From: Polaribacter sp.
Lineage (GTDB): Bacteria; Bacteroidota; Bacteroidia; Flavobacteriales; Flavobacteriaceae
DNA: 64,000 nucleotides
Direction: 5' to 3'
NCBI GenBank assembly: GCA_029238315.1
Contig: JAQWGI010000017.1
Location: 1-64,000, forward strand
A program made the translations under genes and the position numbers. This document shows positions 45,180 to 54,697 of the stretch, piece after piece (within the stretch, counting starts at the first letter, position 1; the number at the start of each line of letters is the position of its first letter). The notes beneath the pieces are model-generated. The model had not been told where the DNA came from, searched no databases, and was given only the letters and a program-made list of their open reading frames with translations.

Positions 45180-45748
45180 TTATATTAACAGATTCTTTAA
45201 AAAAAGAGAATAACTTTCGGGTTTACCTTTTTAAGGATCTGGTTATAGATGAGATCTTACATAAACTGAAAAGAAGTAATACTAAAGGTGTAAATTTATT
45301 TTGTGCAGATTTAAAGGATGATTGGAATACTTTTCTGAAACATTTTAAGGTAGTTGCTGCAGCTGGCGGTCTGGTTTTAAACCCAAATAAAGATATACTT
45401 TTTATCCATCGATTAGGAATTTGGGATTTACCTAAAGGAAGAATTGAAGAGGGAGAAACCATTTCAGAAGCAGCTGTTAGAGAAGTAGAGGAGGAATGTG
45501 GTGTGAATGGGTTGGTAATAGATATGCCTTTAATTACAACATATCATTTATTTTATATGGATGCTACTCTGCAGCTTAAAATTACACATTGGTTTTTAAT
45601 GAAAACAAATTATCAAGGTCAACTAACTCCTCAGTTAGAAGAAGGTATTACTAAGGTAGAATTTAAAAATGAAGTTCAAGTTGCTGAGGCGATTGAGAAT
45701 ACCTACGCAAATATTAAGCTTGTTCTTGATACTTATAGGCAAGTTTAA
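45149..45748 (+). CDS. NUDIX hydrolase
   Basis: A 199-residue Nudix protein from ATG 45149. An in-frame ATG at 45140 and a TTG at 45128 are possible but overlap pyrE. The Nudix box GRIEEGETISEAAVREVEEECG-like helix spans roughly residues 99-121. The N-terminal 65 residues form an extra domain (MYKVFVNDKPIILTDSLKK). The substrate is unknown and could be a nucleotide sugar or NDP derivative. Confidence 0.85.
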   Translation: MYKVFVNDKPIILTDSLKKENNFRVYLFKDLVIDEILHKLKRSNTKGVNLFCADLKDDWNTFLKHFKVVAAAGGLVLNPNKDILFIHRLGIWDLPKGRIEEGETISEAAVREVEEECGVNGLVIDMPLITTYHLFYMDATLQLKITHWFLMKTNYQGQLTPQLEEGITKVEFKNEVQVAEAIENTYANIKLVLDTYRQV

Positions 45749-45790
45749 AATAAAGCCTATCTTTGCCGACTTTCAAAAAGACTACATATT

Positions 45791-47452
45791 ATGATGAAAT
45801 ATATTAAAAGCAAAACGTTAAACATAAAAGACGATACTTTTGCAGGAATTACAGTTTCTTTAGCGATGATTCCTGAAGTAGTGGCCTTTGCTTTTGTTGC
45901 TCAAATAGATCCTTTAGTAGCCCTTTCTGGGGCATTTATTATTGGATTAATTACTGCAGTTTTTGGAGGGAGACCTGGGTTGATTTCTGGTGCTGCTGGT
46001 GCGGTGGCAGTTATTTTTGTAACCATGATCTCTCAAGGTCATGAAAGAGGAATGTTATTAGATGTGCCTATAGATAATATGGGATATTATTATTTGTTAG
46101 CTGCCGTTATTTTAATGGGATGTTTTCAGGTTGGTGCAGGCTTATTAAAGTTAGGGCGCTTTGTGCGCTTAATTCCGCATTCTGTTATGATGGGGTTTGT
46201 AAACGGTTTGGCAATTGTTATTTTTATTGCTCAAGTAAAAATGTTTTCTCACAAAGAAGTTGCATTTTCTGCAGAAGGAGTAAAAAGCTACGTAAATATT
46301 GCTATGAGTGGAAGCGAACTCTATTTAATGTTAGGTTTAGTAGCCTTAACTATGGCTGTAGTTTGGTTGTTGCCAAAACTAACAAAAAAAATCCCTGCAG
46401 CTTTAACTGCAATTTTAGTAACAACCGGAATCGTAATTTTTGGTGGGTTAGAAGTTAGTACTGTAGGTTCTTATATTATAGAAGGAGGAGGAAAAGGACT
46501 TTCAGGAGAGTTTCCAACGCCAAATGTTGAGCTTTGGCAAAATTTACCAATCAATCTAGATACATTGCTATTTATTTTACCATATGCTTTTTTAGCAGCT
46601 AGTGTTGGTTTGATCGAATCTTTAATGACTATGAATTTGGTAGATGAGTTAACAGAGTCTAGAGGAAACGGAAATAGAGAATGTGTGGCTCAAGGTGCCG
46701 GGAATATTGTTAGTGGCTTATTTGGCGGAACAGGTGGTTGTGGAATGATTGGGCAAACGGTAATTAATATTAATGCAGGCGGAAGAGGAAGGGTTTCAGG
46801 TATTGTAATGTCTTTAACCTTATTGACATTTATATTATTTACAGATAAATATATTGAGCAAGTTCCAATTGCTGCTTTAATAGGAGTAATGTTTATGATG
46901 GTTATTGAAACATTTGCATGGTCTAGTTTTAGGATTTTAAGAAAAATACCTGTTTCAGATGCTTTTGTTTTAATAATTGTTTCTGTAGTAACTGTTTTAT
47001 TTGATTTAGCAATTGCTGTATTTGTGGGTGTTATTATATCTGCGTTGGTTTTTGCTTGGGAAAATGCTAAGAAAATTAGAGCAAGAAAAAGATTTAAAGA
47101 AGATGGTACTAAAGTTTATGAAATTTGGGGTCCTTTATTTTTTGGAAGTATTGCTGCTTTTAATGAGAAATTTGATATTAAGAACGATCCTCAACACGTA
47201 GAGATTGATTTTGTAGAATCACGTATTAGTGACCACTCTGCTATTGAAGCTATATTTGCATTGGTAGAAAAGTACCAAGCACAAGGAAAAACAATAAAGT
47301 TAAAACACCTAAGCGAAGATTGTAAAGTATTATTGTATAAGTCTAGCCCTGTTTTTAAGGGTGTAATAGAAGAAGCAATAGATGATCCTCGCTATCATCT
47401 GGCTGCAAATCCAGAAGAGTTTCCTAAGCCTTTGTCTGAATACAAGTTTTAA
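45791..47452 (+). CDS. SulP-family anion transporter with STAS domain
   Basis: A 553-residue SLC26/SulP permease with about 12-14 membrane segments and signature VAQIDPLVALSGAFIIGLITAVFGGRPGLISGAAGA-like blocks near residues 35-70, read here in shorter pieces. A C-terminal STAS domain lies at about 440-535. The substrate could be sulfate, bicarbonate or an organic anion. The nearby cysteine-to-hypotaurine genes make sulfate or sulfonate-type anions attractive, but this is inference. A TATCTTTG -7-like box lies at 45758-45765. Confidence 0.85.
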   Translation: MMKYIKSKTLNIKDDTFAGITVSLAMIPEVVAFAFVAQIDPLVALSGAFIIGLITAVFGGRPGLISGAAGAVAVIFVTMISQGHERGMLLDVPIDNMGYYYLLAAVILMGCFQVGAGLLKLGRFVRLIPHSVMMGFVNGLAIVIFIAQVKMFSHKEVAFSAEGVKSYVNIAMSGSELYLMLGLVALTMAVVWLLPKLTKKIPAALTAILVTTGIVIFGGLEVSTVGSYIIEGGGKGLSGEFPTPNVELWQNLPINLDTLLFILPYAFLAASVGLIESLMTMNLVDELTESRGNGNRECVAQGAGNIVSGLFGGTGGCGMIGQTVININAGGRGRVSGIVMSLTLLTFILFTDKYIEQVPIAALIGVMFMMVIETFAWSSFRILRKIPVSDAFVLIIVSVVTVLFDLAIAVFVGVIISALVFAWENAKKIRARKRFKEDGTKVYEIWGPLFFGSIAAFNEKFDIKNDPQHVEIDFVESRISDHSAIEAIFALVEKYQAQGKTIKLKHLSEDCKVLLYKSSPVFKGVIEEAIDDPRYHLAANPEEFPKPLSEYKF

Positions 47453-47629
47453 GAGATTTTATTTTTAAATTTTCGATGGTTTTTTTGTCAATTTTTGGCT
47501 GTTGAAAAAAACTAGAAAAGGAATTATTTGTAAATCATTCGTTTAAAAGATTCTTAAATTGTATCTTAGCATTATTGCGAAAAACACTCGTTTTTCACCT
47601 TATTTAATGCAAAAACAGACGAAATTCAC
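47453..47629. other. intergenic stretch with a small hairpin
   Basis: GAAAAAC/GTTTTTC (about 47580-47597) forms a small hairpin just before the cysteine dioxygenase gene, and a TATCTTAG box lies upstream of it. Nothing else is recognised. Confidence 0.3.
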
Positions 47630-48172
47630 TTGAAATTAACAAAAAACGTCCAAAAACCCGTAGAAACTTTTTCTGAACTTATTCAAGTTTTAGATGAAGT
47701 AGACAGGAAAAATTATACTACAATTTTAAAATCAATGCAGTTGCCAAAAGCAGAATTTGAAAAATTTGCTACTTGGTCCGAAGCTTGTTATACAAGAAAT
47801 TGTGTTTTTGAAAATGAAGCTTTTGAATTGATTTTAATTTGTTGGGAGGAATCTCAAATTACTGCCATTCATGATCATGGAGGAGAAGAGTGTTGGGTCT
47901 ATTTTGCAGATGGAAGTTTTCGAGAAAATATATATTCTCAAAATCAAAATAAAGAATTAAAATTAGAGAAAACATCTAAAGGTAGGCAGGGAGATGTTAC
48001 GTATATGGTTGATTTTATGGGTTTTCATAATTTAGAGAATACATCAACAAAAAGAGCCATGTCTTTGCATTTATATGCAAAACCAATAAAAAATTGCAAT
48101 GTGTTTGATGCAGTAAAAAATAAATTTGTTCGTAAGGAGATGTCATATGACAACGTCCAAAAAGCACTTTAA
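47630..48172 (+). CDS. cysteine dioxygenase (cupin), probable TTG start
   Basis: A 180-residue non-haem iron enzyme oxidising cysteine to cysteine sulfinate. Iron ligands are His81 and His83 (AIHDHGGEECW) and His133 (GFHNLEN). The catalytic Ser145-x-His147-x-Tyr149 triad of cysteine dioxygenases is also present. No in-frame ATG precedes the conserved FSELIQVLDEV segment, so translation most likely starts at TTG 47630. Met36 would cut into the fold. The decarboxylase starts 25 nt downstream. Confidence 0.88.
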   Translation: MKLTKNVQKPVETFSELIQVLDEVDRKNYTTILKSMQLPKAEFEKFATWSEACYTRNCVFENEAFELILICWEESQITAIHDHGGEECWVYFADGSFRENIYSQNQNKELKLEKTSKGRQGDVTYMVDFMGFHNLENTSTKRAMSLHLYAKPIKNCNVFDAVKNKFVRKEMSYDNVQKAL

Positions 48173-48197
48173 TCACCAATAAAAAATATAAAAATAT

Positions 48198-49589
48198 ATG
48201 TCTGAGTTAAGTAATGATTTAATGCTGTTTAATGAATTGGTAACTGTTTTATTAAATGAAGAAGAGAATCATCCAGTAGCAAAGAGAATTGAAGCAAATG
48301 TTTTATATGATACCATTGATTTATCCTTAAACAAATCTGCAATGGCAGATAATTCTTTTAAAGAAGTGTTAAAAGACATTCTTGTTGCGACACCTAAAAC
48401 AGCTACAAACTTATTTTTTAACCAATTGTTTGGAGGAAGGCAAAGTAAAGCTATACTTGGAGATTTATTAGCGGTATTACTAAACAATAGTATGTATACT
48501 TACAAGGTTGCTGGGCCGCAAGTTGGAATTGAGCAAGAGATTATTAGGCAATCTTGTCATTTAATTGGATATGGCTCTCAAAGTAATGGAACATTTCCTA
48601 CTGGTGGTTCTATGAGTAATTATATGGCGTTGGTAATGGCGCGTGATGCCAAAGATCCATCTTGCAGAGAAAATGGTATTACAAAGTCTTTGATTATTTA
48701 TACTTCTAAAGCCTCACATTATTCGAATGCTAAAAATGCAAGTTTTGCAGGAATGGGAAGAGCTAATGTTCGTTATATTGAAACAGATACTAAAGGAAGA
48801 ATGATTTCGGCAGAGCTAGAAAAGCAAATTCAAATAGACCTTGCAAATAATTTAACACCTACCTTTATCAATGCAACAGCAGGAACAACAGTTTTAGGAG
48901 CTTTTGATCCGATAGATGAAATTGCTATGATTGCAAAAAAGCACAATGTTTGGCTGCACGTTGATGGTGCATATTGTGGTTCGGTAATTTTTAGTGACGC
49001 AAAAAGACATTTATTAAAAGGCATTGAAAAATCTGATTCTTTCAGTTACAATGCTCATAAAATGATAGGAACACCCTTAACCTGTTCGCTAATTTTAGTG
49101 AAAGATAAAAAGCATTTACACGATTCTTTTAGTAATGATGCAGATTATTTATATCAAACAGATGGAGATGATTTTAACTTAGGGAAAACTTCTTTTCAAT
49201 GCGGAAGAAGAAACGATGCGTTAAAGTTTTGGACTTTATGGAAATCTATCGGAACTCTAGGTTTAGAGAAAATTGTAGACCACCAATTTGAGCTGGCTGA
49301 TGTAGCAAGAAATTATCTAGAAAAGCATCCTGATTATTCAACTTATAGTTATGAAGATTCAATTTCAGTTTGCTTCAATTATAAAAATATTGACCCAAAA
49401 GCATTATGTACATTATTGTACGAACACCAAATAACAGTTGTGGGCTTTGGAGAGTTTAACGATGATACTTTTGTGCGTTTTGTAACTATAAATGCTACAA
49501 ATACCAAAGAAGATATTTTAAATTTCTTTAAAGTTTTAGAAAACTTTGTTGAAGAACATCATCCTATTTTAGAAACTGCTGTTTGCTAA
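48198..49589 (+). CDS. PLP-dependent group II amino acid decarboxylase, probable cysteine sulfinate decarboxylase
   Basis: A 463-residue group II decarboxylase of the glutamate/cysteine-sulfinate/aspartate type. Asp256 (HVDGAYCGS) contacts the PLP ring nitrogen and Lys288 (YNAHKMIGT) binds PLP. TPTGGSMSNYMA (about 133-144) and HYSNAKNA are present. Its place 25 nt after cysteine dioxygenase suggests cysteine sulfinate as substrate, giving hypotaurine. Glutamate or aspartate remain possible. Confidence 0.82.
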   Translation: MSELSNDLMLFNELVTVLLNEEENHPVAKRIEANVLYDTIDLSLNKSAMADNSFKEVLKDILVATPKTATNLFFNQLFGGRQSKAILGDLLAVLLNNSMYTYKVAGPQVGIEQEIIRQSCHLIGYGSQSNGTFPTGGSMSNYMALVMARDAKDPSCRENGITKSLIIYTSKASHYSNAKNASFAGMGRANVRYIETDTKGRMISAELEKQIQIDLANNLTPTFINATAGTTVLGAFDPIDEIAMIAKKHNVWLHVDGAYCGSVIFSDAKRHLLKGIEKSDSFSYNAHKMIGTPLTCSLILVKDKKHLHDSFSNDADYLYQTDGDDFNLGKTSFQCGRRNDALKFWTLWKSIGTLGLEKIVDHQFELADVARNYLEKHPDYSTYSYEDSISVCFNYKNIDPKALCTLLYEHQITVVGFGEFNDDTFVRFVTINATNTKEDILNFFKVLENFVEEHHPILETAVC

Positions 49590-49709
49590 TTTTTCTTATG
49601 AAATTGATTTCTCTACTATACGTTGTTTTACGCGAAGTGATAGCATTATTTTACAGCTAATAATAAAGAAAGTTTCATTGTCTTTTAGACAGCAATAAAG
49701 AGGGTTGTT

Positions 49710-50177
49710 TTATTCTTTATTAAAATATTCTGCAACAGTTTTTGGAACCAAACTAGAGGCGTCGCCATTATTTTTAACAATATCTCTAACAATAGAAGAA
49801 CTAATGTATGAAGTTTCTGCACTAGTTAGTAAAAAAACAGTTTCAATACCAGAAAGTTTTCTATTGGTTTGTGCAATGGCCTTCTCAAAATCAAAGTCGG
49901 CAGGATTTCTCAATCCACGCAAAATAAAATCAGCATTTATAGATTTGCAATAATCAACTGTTAAGCCCGTATAAGTTTCTACAGTGATTTTTTGTTCAGC
50001 AAAAAAAGCATTCTGAATAAAACGTTTACGTTCTTCAATAGAGAACATGTATTTTTTTTTTGCGTTAATGCCAATGGCAATGATAATTTCATCAAACAGC
50101 GGTAAACTTCTAGAAATAATATCTACATGTCCTAATGTAATTGGATCAAACGAGCCAGGAAAAACTGCTTTTCTCAT
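49710..50177 (-). CDS. coaD: phosphopantetheine adenylyltransferase
   Basis: A 155-residue enzyme in coenzyme A synthesis, with the nucleotidyltransferase motif GSFDPITLGHVDII (8-21), RGLRNPADFDFE and C-terminal SSSIVRDIVKN. The next upstream gene on the strand, ddl, ends 4 nt before its start. Confidence 0.95.
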   Translation of the reverse strand: MRKAVFPGSFDPITLGHVDIISRSLPLFDEIIIAIGINAKKKYMFSIEERKRFIQNAFFAEQKITVETYTGLTVDYCKSINADFILRGLRNPADFDFEKAIAQTNRKLSGIETVFLLTSAETSYISSSIVRDIVKNNGDASSLVPKTVAEYFNKE

Positions 50178-50181
50178 AATG

Positions 50182-51156
50182 TTATTTATTTAAAGCCATT
50201 TCTATAGCGTTGTCAAATAAATCTGACAAACTAATATTAGCTTGGTTTGCTTGTTGTGGTAAAATACTTTCTTCGGTTAAACCCGGAACGGTGTTCATTT
50301 CTAAGAAATGAGGTTCGTTATTTACTAAAATAAACTCTGAGCGAGAAAACCCACTCATATTTAAGATTAGGTAAACTTTTTTAGCAATAATTCTCACTTT
50401 TTCTGCAATCTCTTCTGATATTCTTGCGGGTGTAATTTCTTTTGATTTACCTTGATACTTTGCTTCGTAATCAAAGAAGTCATTTTCGGTTGTAATTTCT
50501 GTAATAGGTAAAACTTTTAGAGCTCCTTTGTATTGAATTACGCCAACAGAAACTTCAGTGCCATCTAAAAAACTTTCTATTAAAATTTCTGAATCTTCTT
50601 TGTAAGCTTTTTCAATTCCAACCATAAATTCTTCTGCTGAATATACTTTTGAAATCCCGAAGCTAGAACCAGCATTATTTGGTTTTATAAAACAAGGTAA
50701 GCCAACTACTTTAATTATTTTACTTGTGTTTATTTTATCACCTTTATTTAAATAGACTGATTTTGCAGTCGGAATCCCGTAATGTTTTACAACACTTAAA
50801 CAATCCCTTTTGTTAAAAGTTAATGCCATTTGATAAAAAGGCGCAGAAGTATGTTTCATTCCGATTAAATCAAAATAAGCTAAGATTTTTCCATCTTCAC
50901 CTGGTGTGCCATGGATGGCATTAAAAACACAATCGAAAGTGATTTTTGTGTCATTTATTCTAACAGAAAAATCATTTTTATCAATTGGATATTCGGCATT
51001 TTCAACAACAACAATCCATTTCTCTTTAAAAATATGAACCTTGAACGGATTGTACTTTTGTCTATCCAAATTATTGTAAACAACACCACCACTTTTTAAT
51101 GAGATGTTTACTTCAGAGGAAAATCCTCCCATTACTATTGCAATGTTTTTTTTCAT
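50182..51156 (-). CDS. ddl: D-alanine--D-alanine ligase
   Basis: An ATP-grasp ligase making the D-Ala-D-Ala dipeptide for peptidoglycan. It has 324 residues from ATG 51156 (MKKNIAIVMGG), and an ATG four codons upstream is possible. Motifs are GGFSSEVNISLKSG, HGTPGEDGKIL, KPNNAGSSFGISK, the EVSVGV block and FLEMNTVPGLTEES. coaD follows 4 nt downstream in the same transcript. Confidence 0.94.
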   Translation of the reverse strand: MKKNIAIVMGGFSSEVNISLKSGGVVYNNLDRQKYNPFKVHIFKEKWIVVVENAEYPIDKNDFSVRINDTKITFDCVFNAIHGTPGEDGKILAYFDLIGMKHTSAPFYQMALTFNKRDCLSVVKHYGIPTAKSVYLNKGDKINTSKIIKVVGLPCFIKPNNAGSSFGISKVYSAEEFMVGIEKAYKEDSEILIESFLDGTEVSVGVIQYKGALKVLPITEITTENDFFDYEAKYQGKSKEITPARISEEIAEKVRIIAKKVYLILNMSGFSRSEFILVNNEPHFLEMNTVPGLTEESILPQQANQANISLSDLFDNAIEMALNK

Positions 51157-51254
51157 TGTAAAATACATAACTGCCTTTTGCAGTAAAACAAATTTATCAA
51201 AATATAAATAGAAAGACTAACGTTTGGTTTTATATCTTTGCAATTATTAAAAAA

Positions 51255-51812
51255 ATGATCATGAGTATTTTTAAATTTATAAAAAGTATTTCTTTTTTTA
51301 AGCAAATCGCTATTGCGATTGTTGCTTTTTTTATCGTCATATTTGGTTTTCAATGGTGGTTTGGGTTTACTACAAATCACGATCAAAAAATTAAAGTACC
51401 AGATTTACATAAAATCAAACTGACCGAAGTTGCAGCAAAATTAGAAGCGTTACATTTAAGTTTTGTTGTAATAGATTCTACAAGATACAATCCTGCATAT
51501 CCAAATAAGTCTGTAATCGAACAAGAGCCAGAGGCTGGAGATTTTGTAAAAGAAAATAGAAAAATTTACTTAACTGTTAATCCATCTAAATACAACGATG
51601 TTTTAGTGCCGGATTTAAAGGGAAAAACAAAAAGACAAGCTATTACACATTTAAGTTCGATAGGTTTTAGAATTGGCGATTTTTCTTACATTAAAGATAT
51701 TGGGAAAGACGTTGTTAGAGAAATGAATCACAAAGGAAAGGCCATAAAATCAGGAGATAAACTTCCTAAAAACTCATTAATTGATTTGGTTTTAGGTGAC
51801 GGAAATAGATAA
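51255..51812 (+). CDS. membrane-anchored PASTA-domain protein
   Basis: A 185-residue protein with one N-terminal membrane segment (about 14-38) and two PASTA domains (about 48-113, KVPDLHKIKLTEVAAKLEAL; and about 118-183, LVPDLKGKTKRQAITHL). PASTA domains bind cell wall fragments in kinases and penicillin-binding proteins, but here they stand alone. A TATCTTTG box (51233-51240) precedes it. It is upstream of and almost overlapping the pseudouridine synthase gene, a common flavobacterial arrangement. Confidence 0.85.
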   Translation: MIMSIFKFIKSISFFKQIAIAIVAFFIVIFGFQWWFGFTTNHDQKIKVPDLHKIKLTEVAAKLEALHLSFVVIDSTRYNPAYPNKSVIEQEPEAGDFVKENRKIYLTVNPSKYNDVLVPDLKGKTKRQAITHLSSIGFRIGDFSYIKDIGKDVVREMNHKGKAIKSGDKLPKNSLIDLVLGDGNR

Positions 51813-51819
51813 TTTGAAG

Positions 51820-52851
51820 ATGCAAGAAGAGAATACTGATATAGAAAACGAAGAATTGTACGAGCATTTTAGATTTACTGCTAGTGAAGGGCAAGAGCCT
51901 TTAAGAGTAGATAAGTTTTTAATGAATTTTGTAGAAAATGCAACTAGGAATAAAGTGCAACAAGCAGCCAAAGCAGGTAATGTTTTAGTAAATGATATTG
52001 CTGTAAAGTCTAACTATAAGGTAAAACCAAGTGATGTTGTTAGGGTTGTGCTAGCGCATCCGCCAGCAGAAAATTTATTGGTTGCAGAAGACATTCCATT
52101 AGATATTATTTTTGAAGACGACACCTTAATTGTGGTAAATAAACCAGCTGGAATGGTGGTGCATCCAGGTCATGGAAATTATTCTGGAACTTTGGTAAAC
52201 GGATTGATTCATCACATAGAAAATTTACCTACAAATTCTAACGAACGTCCTGGTTTAGTGCATAGAATCGATAAAGACACAAGCGGATTATTAGTTGTTG
52301 CAAAAACCGAGTTTGCAATGGCGCATTTGTCAAAACAATTTTTTGATAGAACTACAGAGCGTTTATATTATGCATTGGTTTGGGGAAATATTGAGGAGGA
52401 CGAAGGACGCATTGAAGGAAATATTGGGCGTAGTTTTAAAAATCGTTTACAAATGGATGTTTTTCCCGAAGGCGATTTTGGAAAACACGCGGTTACTCAT
52501 TATAAAGTGTTAGAGCGTTTAACGTATGTTACGCTGGTTCAATGTAAATTAGAAACTGGGAGAACACATCAAATTAGAGCGCATTTTAAACATATTGGTC
52601 ATACATTATTTAATGATGAACGTTATGGAGGAGACGATATTTTAAAAGGAACCACCTTTACAAAATACAAGCAATTTGTACAGAATTGTTTTAAGACTTT
52701 ACCAAGACAAGCGTTACATGCAAAAACTTTAGGATTTACGCATCCAACAACCGGAGAGTTTATGCGTTTTAATTCAGAAATCCCAGAAGATATTGCCAAC
52801 TGTCTAGAGAAATGGAGAACTTACACAATTAATTCTAAAGACGAGATTTAA
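51820..52851 (+). CDS. RluD-family 23S rRNA pseudouridine synthase
   Basis: A 343-residue pseudouridine synthase. I prefer ATG 51820 over an in-frame GTG at 51796 that overlaps the PASTA gene. An S4 RNA-binding domain (about 25-80, RVDKFLMNFVENATRNKVQQ) is followed by the catalytic domain, with Asp in the RPGLVHRIDKDTSGLLV motif and the GRTHQIRAHF motif. The exact uridine target is not determinable from this alone. Confidence 0.9.
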   Translation: MQEENTDIENEELYEHFRFTASEGQEPLRVDKFLMNFVENATRNKVQQAAKAGNVLVNDIAVKSNYKVKPSDVVRVVLAHPPAENLLVAEDIPLDIIFEDDTLIVVNKPAGMVVHPGHGNYSGTLVNGLIHHIENLPTNSNERPGLVHRIDKDTSGLLVVAKTEFAMAHLSKQFFDRTTERLYYALVWGNIEEDEGRIEGNIGRSFKNRLQMDVFPEGDFGKHAVTHYKVLERLTYVTLVQCKLETGRTHQIRAHFKHIGHTLFNDERYGGDDILKGTTFTKYKQFVQNCFKTLPRQALHAKTLGFTHPTTGEFMRFNSEIPEDIANCLEKWRTYTINSKDEI

Positions 52852-52880
52852 TTTTTTATTTTAAACAGTGGCTCAGTTTT

Positions 52881-52896
52881 GCTGAACTAAATTCGG
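52881..52896. repeat. weak copy of the TGAA-N-TTCA palindrome
   Basis: GCTGAACTAAATTCGG resembles ATACTGAA-N5-TTCAGTAT at 24698-24718. It lies in the gap between rluD-type and yaaA genes, which otherwise holds only a promoter. Confidence 0.3.
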
Positions 52897-52984
52897 TTAA
52901 TTAAGCGTTATTTAAGAATAAGAGTACATAGAGTGTCTTTATCAATTTTTCTTATTGGAGTATTCTTATTATTTTTATAATCAC

Positions 52985-53016
52985 TTTGAAAAATTTATCT
53001 GAGAATTGTATTTTTA
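52985..53016 (+). promoter_or_regulatory. probable yaaA promoter
   Basis: TTTG (52985-52988), 20 bases, then TATTTTTA (53009-53016), one mismatch from TANNTTTG. It lies 38 nt before the ATG. Confidence 0.5.
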
Positions 53017-53054
53017 CACACTCAGTAATCAAAATATAAAGAATTGTTTTTCTT

Positions 53055-53813
53055 ATGAAAATAATCATATCTCCAGCCAAATCATTAGACTTTGAAACAA
53101 AAGCGACTACAAGCCTGTATACACAACCGCAGTTTTTAGAGCAATCAGAAAAATTGAACAGAAAATTAAAAACACTTTCTAAAAAGAAATTGTCAGATTT
53201 TATGGGTATTTCTGCAGATTTAGCTGCGTTGAATCATGAGCGAAATCAAAATTGGCAAATCCCATTCACTACAGAAAACGCCAAGCAAGCAGCATTTGCT
53301 TTTACAGGAGAGGTTTTTAGAGGAATTGATGTAGCATCTTTACCTTTAGAGAAACTACCTATTTTACAAGATAGATTACGAATTTTATCTGGCTTGTATG
53401 GTTTGTTAAAGCCTCTAGATTTAATGCAGCCATATCGATTAGAGATGGGTAAAAAATTAAAAGTAGGTAGTACAGAAAACTTGTATAAATTTTGGGGAAA
53501 TAGTCTTACTGAATCTTTAAATAATGAATTGACAGACACTGATTTGTTGGTTAATTTAGCAAGTTCAGAGTATTTTAAGGCAGTGAATCAGAAAATGTTA
53601 AAAGTGCCAATGATTACCCCTGTTTTTAAAGATTTTAAAAACGGACAATATAAAACGATAATGACATTTGCGAAAAAAGCTCGCGGATTAATGGTGCGTT
53701 ATATAATTGATAACAACATTACAACTGTTGAAGGTTTAAAAGCGTTTAATATCGAAAAATATCGGTTTTCAGAAGAAATGTCTACCAAAACAGCATTGGT
53801 TTTTACTAGATGA
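53055..53813 (+). CDS. yaaA: YaaA-family peroxide stress protein
   Basis: A 252-residue YaaA/DUF328 protein. It shows the opening MKIIISPAKSLDFE and FTGEVFRGIDV, with the RLRILSGLYGLLKPLDLMQPYRLEMG block. The later NLASSEYFKAV is conserved too. In E. coli YaaA limits intracellular iron and protects against hydrogen peroxide. Its last 8 bases overlap the convergent blh gene. Confidence 0.92.
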   Translation: MKIIISPAKSLDFETKATTSLYTQPQFLEQSEKLNRKLKTLSKKKLSDFMGISADLAALNHERNQNWQIPFTTENAKQAAFAFTGEVFRGIDVASLPLEKLPILQDRLRILSGLYGLLKPLDLMQPYRLEMGKKLKVGSTENLYKFWGNSLTESLNNELTDTDLLVNLASSEYFKAVNQKMLKVPMITPVFKDFKNGQYKTIMTFAKKARGLMVRYIIDNNITTVEGLKAFNIEKYRFSEEMSTKTALVFTR

Positions 53814-54696
53814 ATTTCATTCTAGACATTACCCACATATGTGGAACTGTAACTGAAAATAATATTACAAATAAGCTTGAGGAAAATAACTTAATATTTG
53901 GTGTAAAAATATAAAGTATAAGAATACTAGAAGCGCTAATCAGCCAATATAAAAATGCTTTTTTTATAAATTTTAGTAAAGTAGTTTTATTTACTTCACC
54001 AGATAAAAATAACACCTGATTTAATATAGAAGGCAATGAGTGCCATAAAATAAAATAAATAGCAAAACCAAATATTAAAGATGTAGTTTTAAATACTAAA
54101 AATAAAAACATTATGTAAAATACCTCTTCTAAAGTTTCTTTTAATAAGATTTTCTTATTTAATTTAAAATATATATGCAATAGTATAAAAATAATAATAT
54201 TTACTATCAATGTAGTTTTAATTATATTTGAATTAAGGTATGTACCTGTTAAATCTACCATTATTGTTTTTAACTGTGGTTTGGAGTTGTAAAATAGCAT
54301 TCCGAAAATAATTAACCCATAATTTATATAGTATAGCTTATCTAGCTTGTTCCTTGTTCTAATTTTATTAGAGTTATGCTCTTCTCCGAAGTGATATGAG
54401 CTTATAACTATAAACATAATAATTGCTAGAAAAGCATTAAAAAAGAAAAAAGATACACATAATGATATCAAAAACAGATAAATAAGTAAATTTTTGAAAA
54501 ATATTTTTTTTCTGTTTAAATCTGTTTTTGAAAGAATCAGTAAGTCATTAGCTCCATGAATTACACCTACTGTAATTACTAGGAAAAATGCAATTGAGTC
54601 CTCAATTATTTCACCGAATTGAATACCTATCCAAAATAACAAAAAGGTAAAAAAAACCTTAAAATTTTGATAATATGAAAATATTTTATGATTCAT
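53806..54696 (-). CDS. blh: Brp/Blh-family beta-carotene 15,15'-dioxygenase
   Basis: A 296-residue polytopic membrane enzyme cleaving beta-carotene to retinal, the proteorhodopsin chromophore. Conserved His motifs of the family are visible: VIHGANDLL, SYHFGEEH, LWHSLPSILNQ and VPHMWVM near the C-terminus. It is divergent from the rhodopsin gene with an 88-nt spacer. Carotenoid synthesis genes are not in the window. Confidence 0.9.
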   Translation of the reverse strand: MNHKIFSYYQNFKVFFTFLLFWIGIQFGEIIEDSIAFFLVITVGVIHGANDLLILSKTDLNRKKIFFKNLLIYLFLISLCVSFFFFNAFLAIIMFIVISSYHFGEEHNSNKIRTRNKLDKLYYINYGLIIFGMLFYNSKPQLKTIMVDLTGTYLNSNIIKTTLIVNIIIFILLHIYFKLNKKILLKETLEEVFYIMFLFLVFKTTSLIFGFAIYFILWHSLPSILNQVLFLSGEVNKTTLLKFIKKAFLYWLISASSILILYIFTPNIKLFSSSLFVILFSVTVPHMWVMSRMKFI

Positions 54697-54697
54697 A

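Noticed and set aside
46120..46458. 112-codon frame in another plus frame inside the SulP gene
   Set aside because: It is rich in Cys, Asn and Arg, unlike real proteins here, and it lies within a conserved transporter.
51796..51819. GTG start for the pseudouridine synthase overlapping the PASTA gene
   Set aside because: The ATG eight codons later avoids the overlap and keeps the whole S4 domain.
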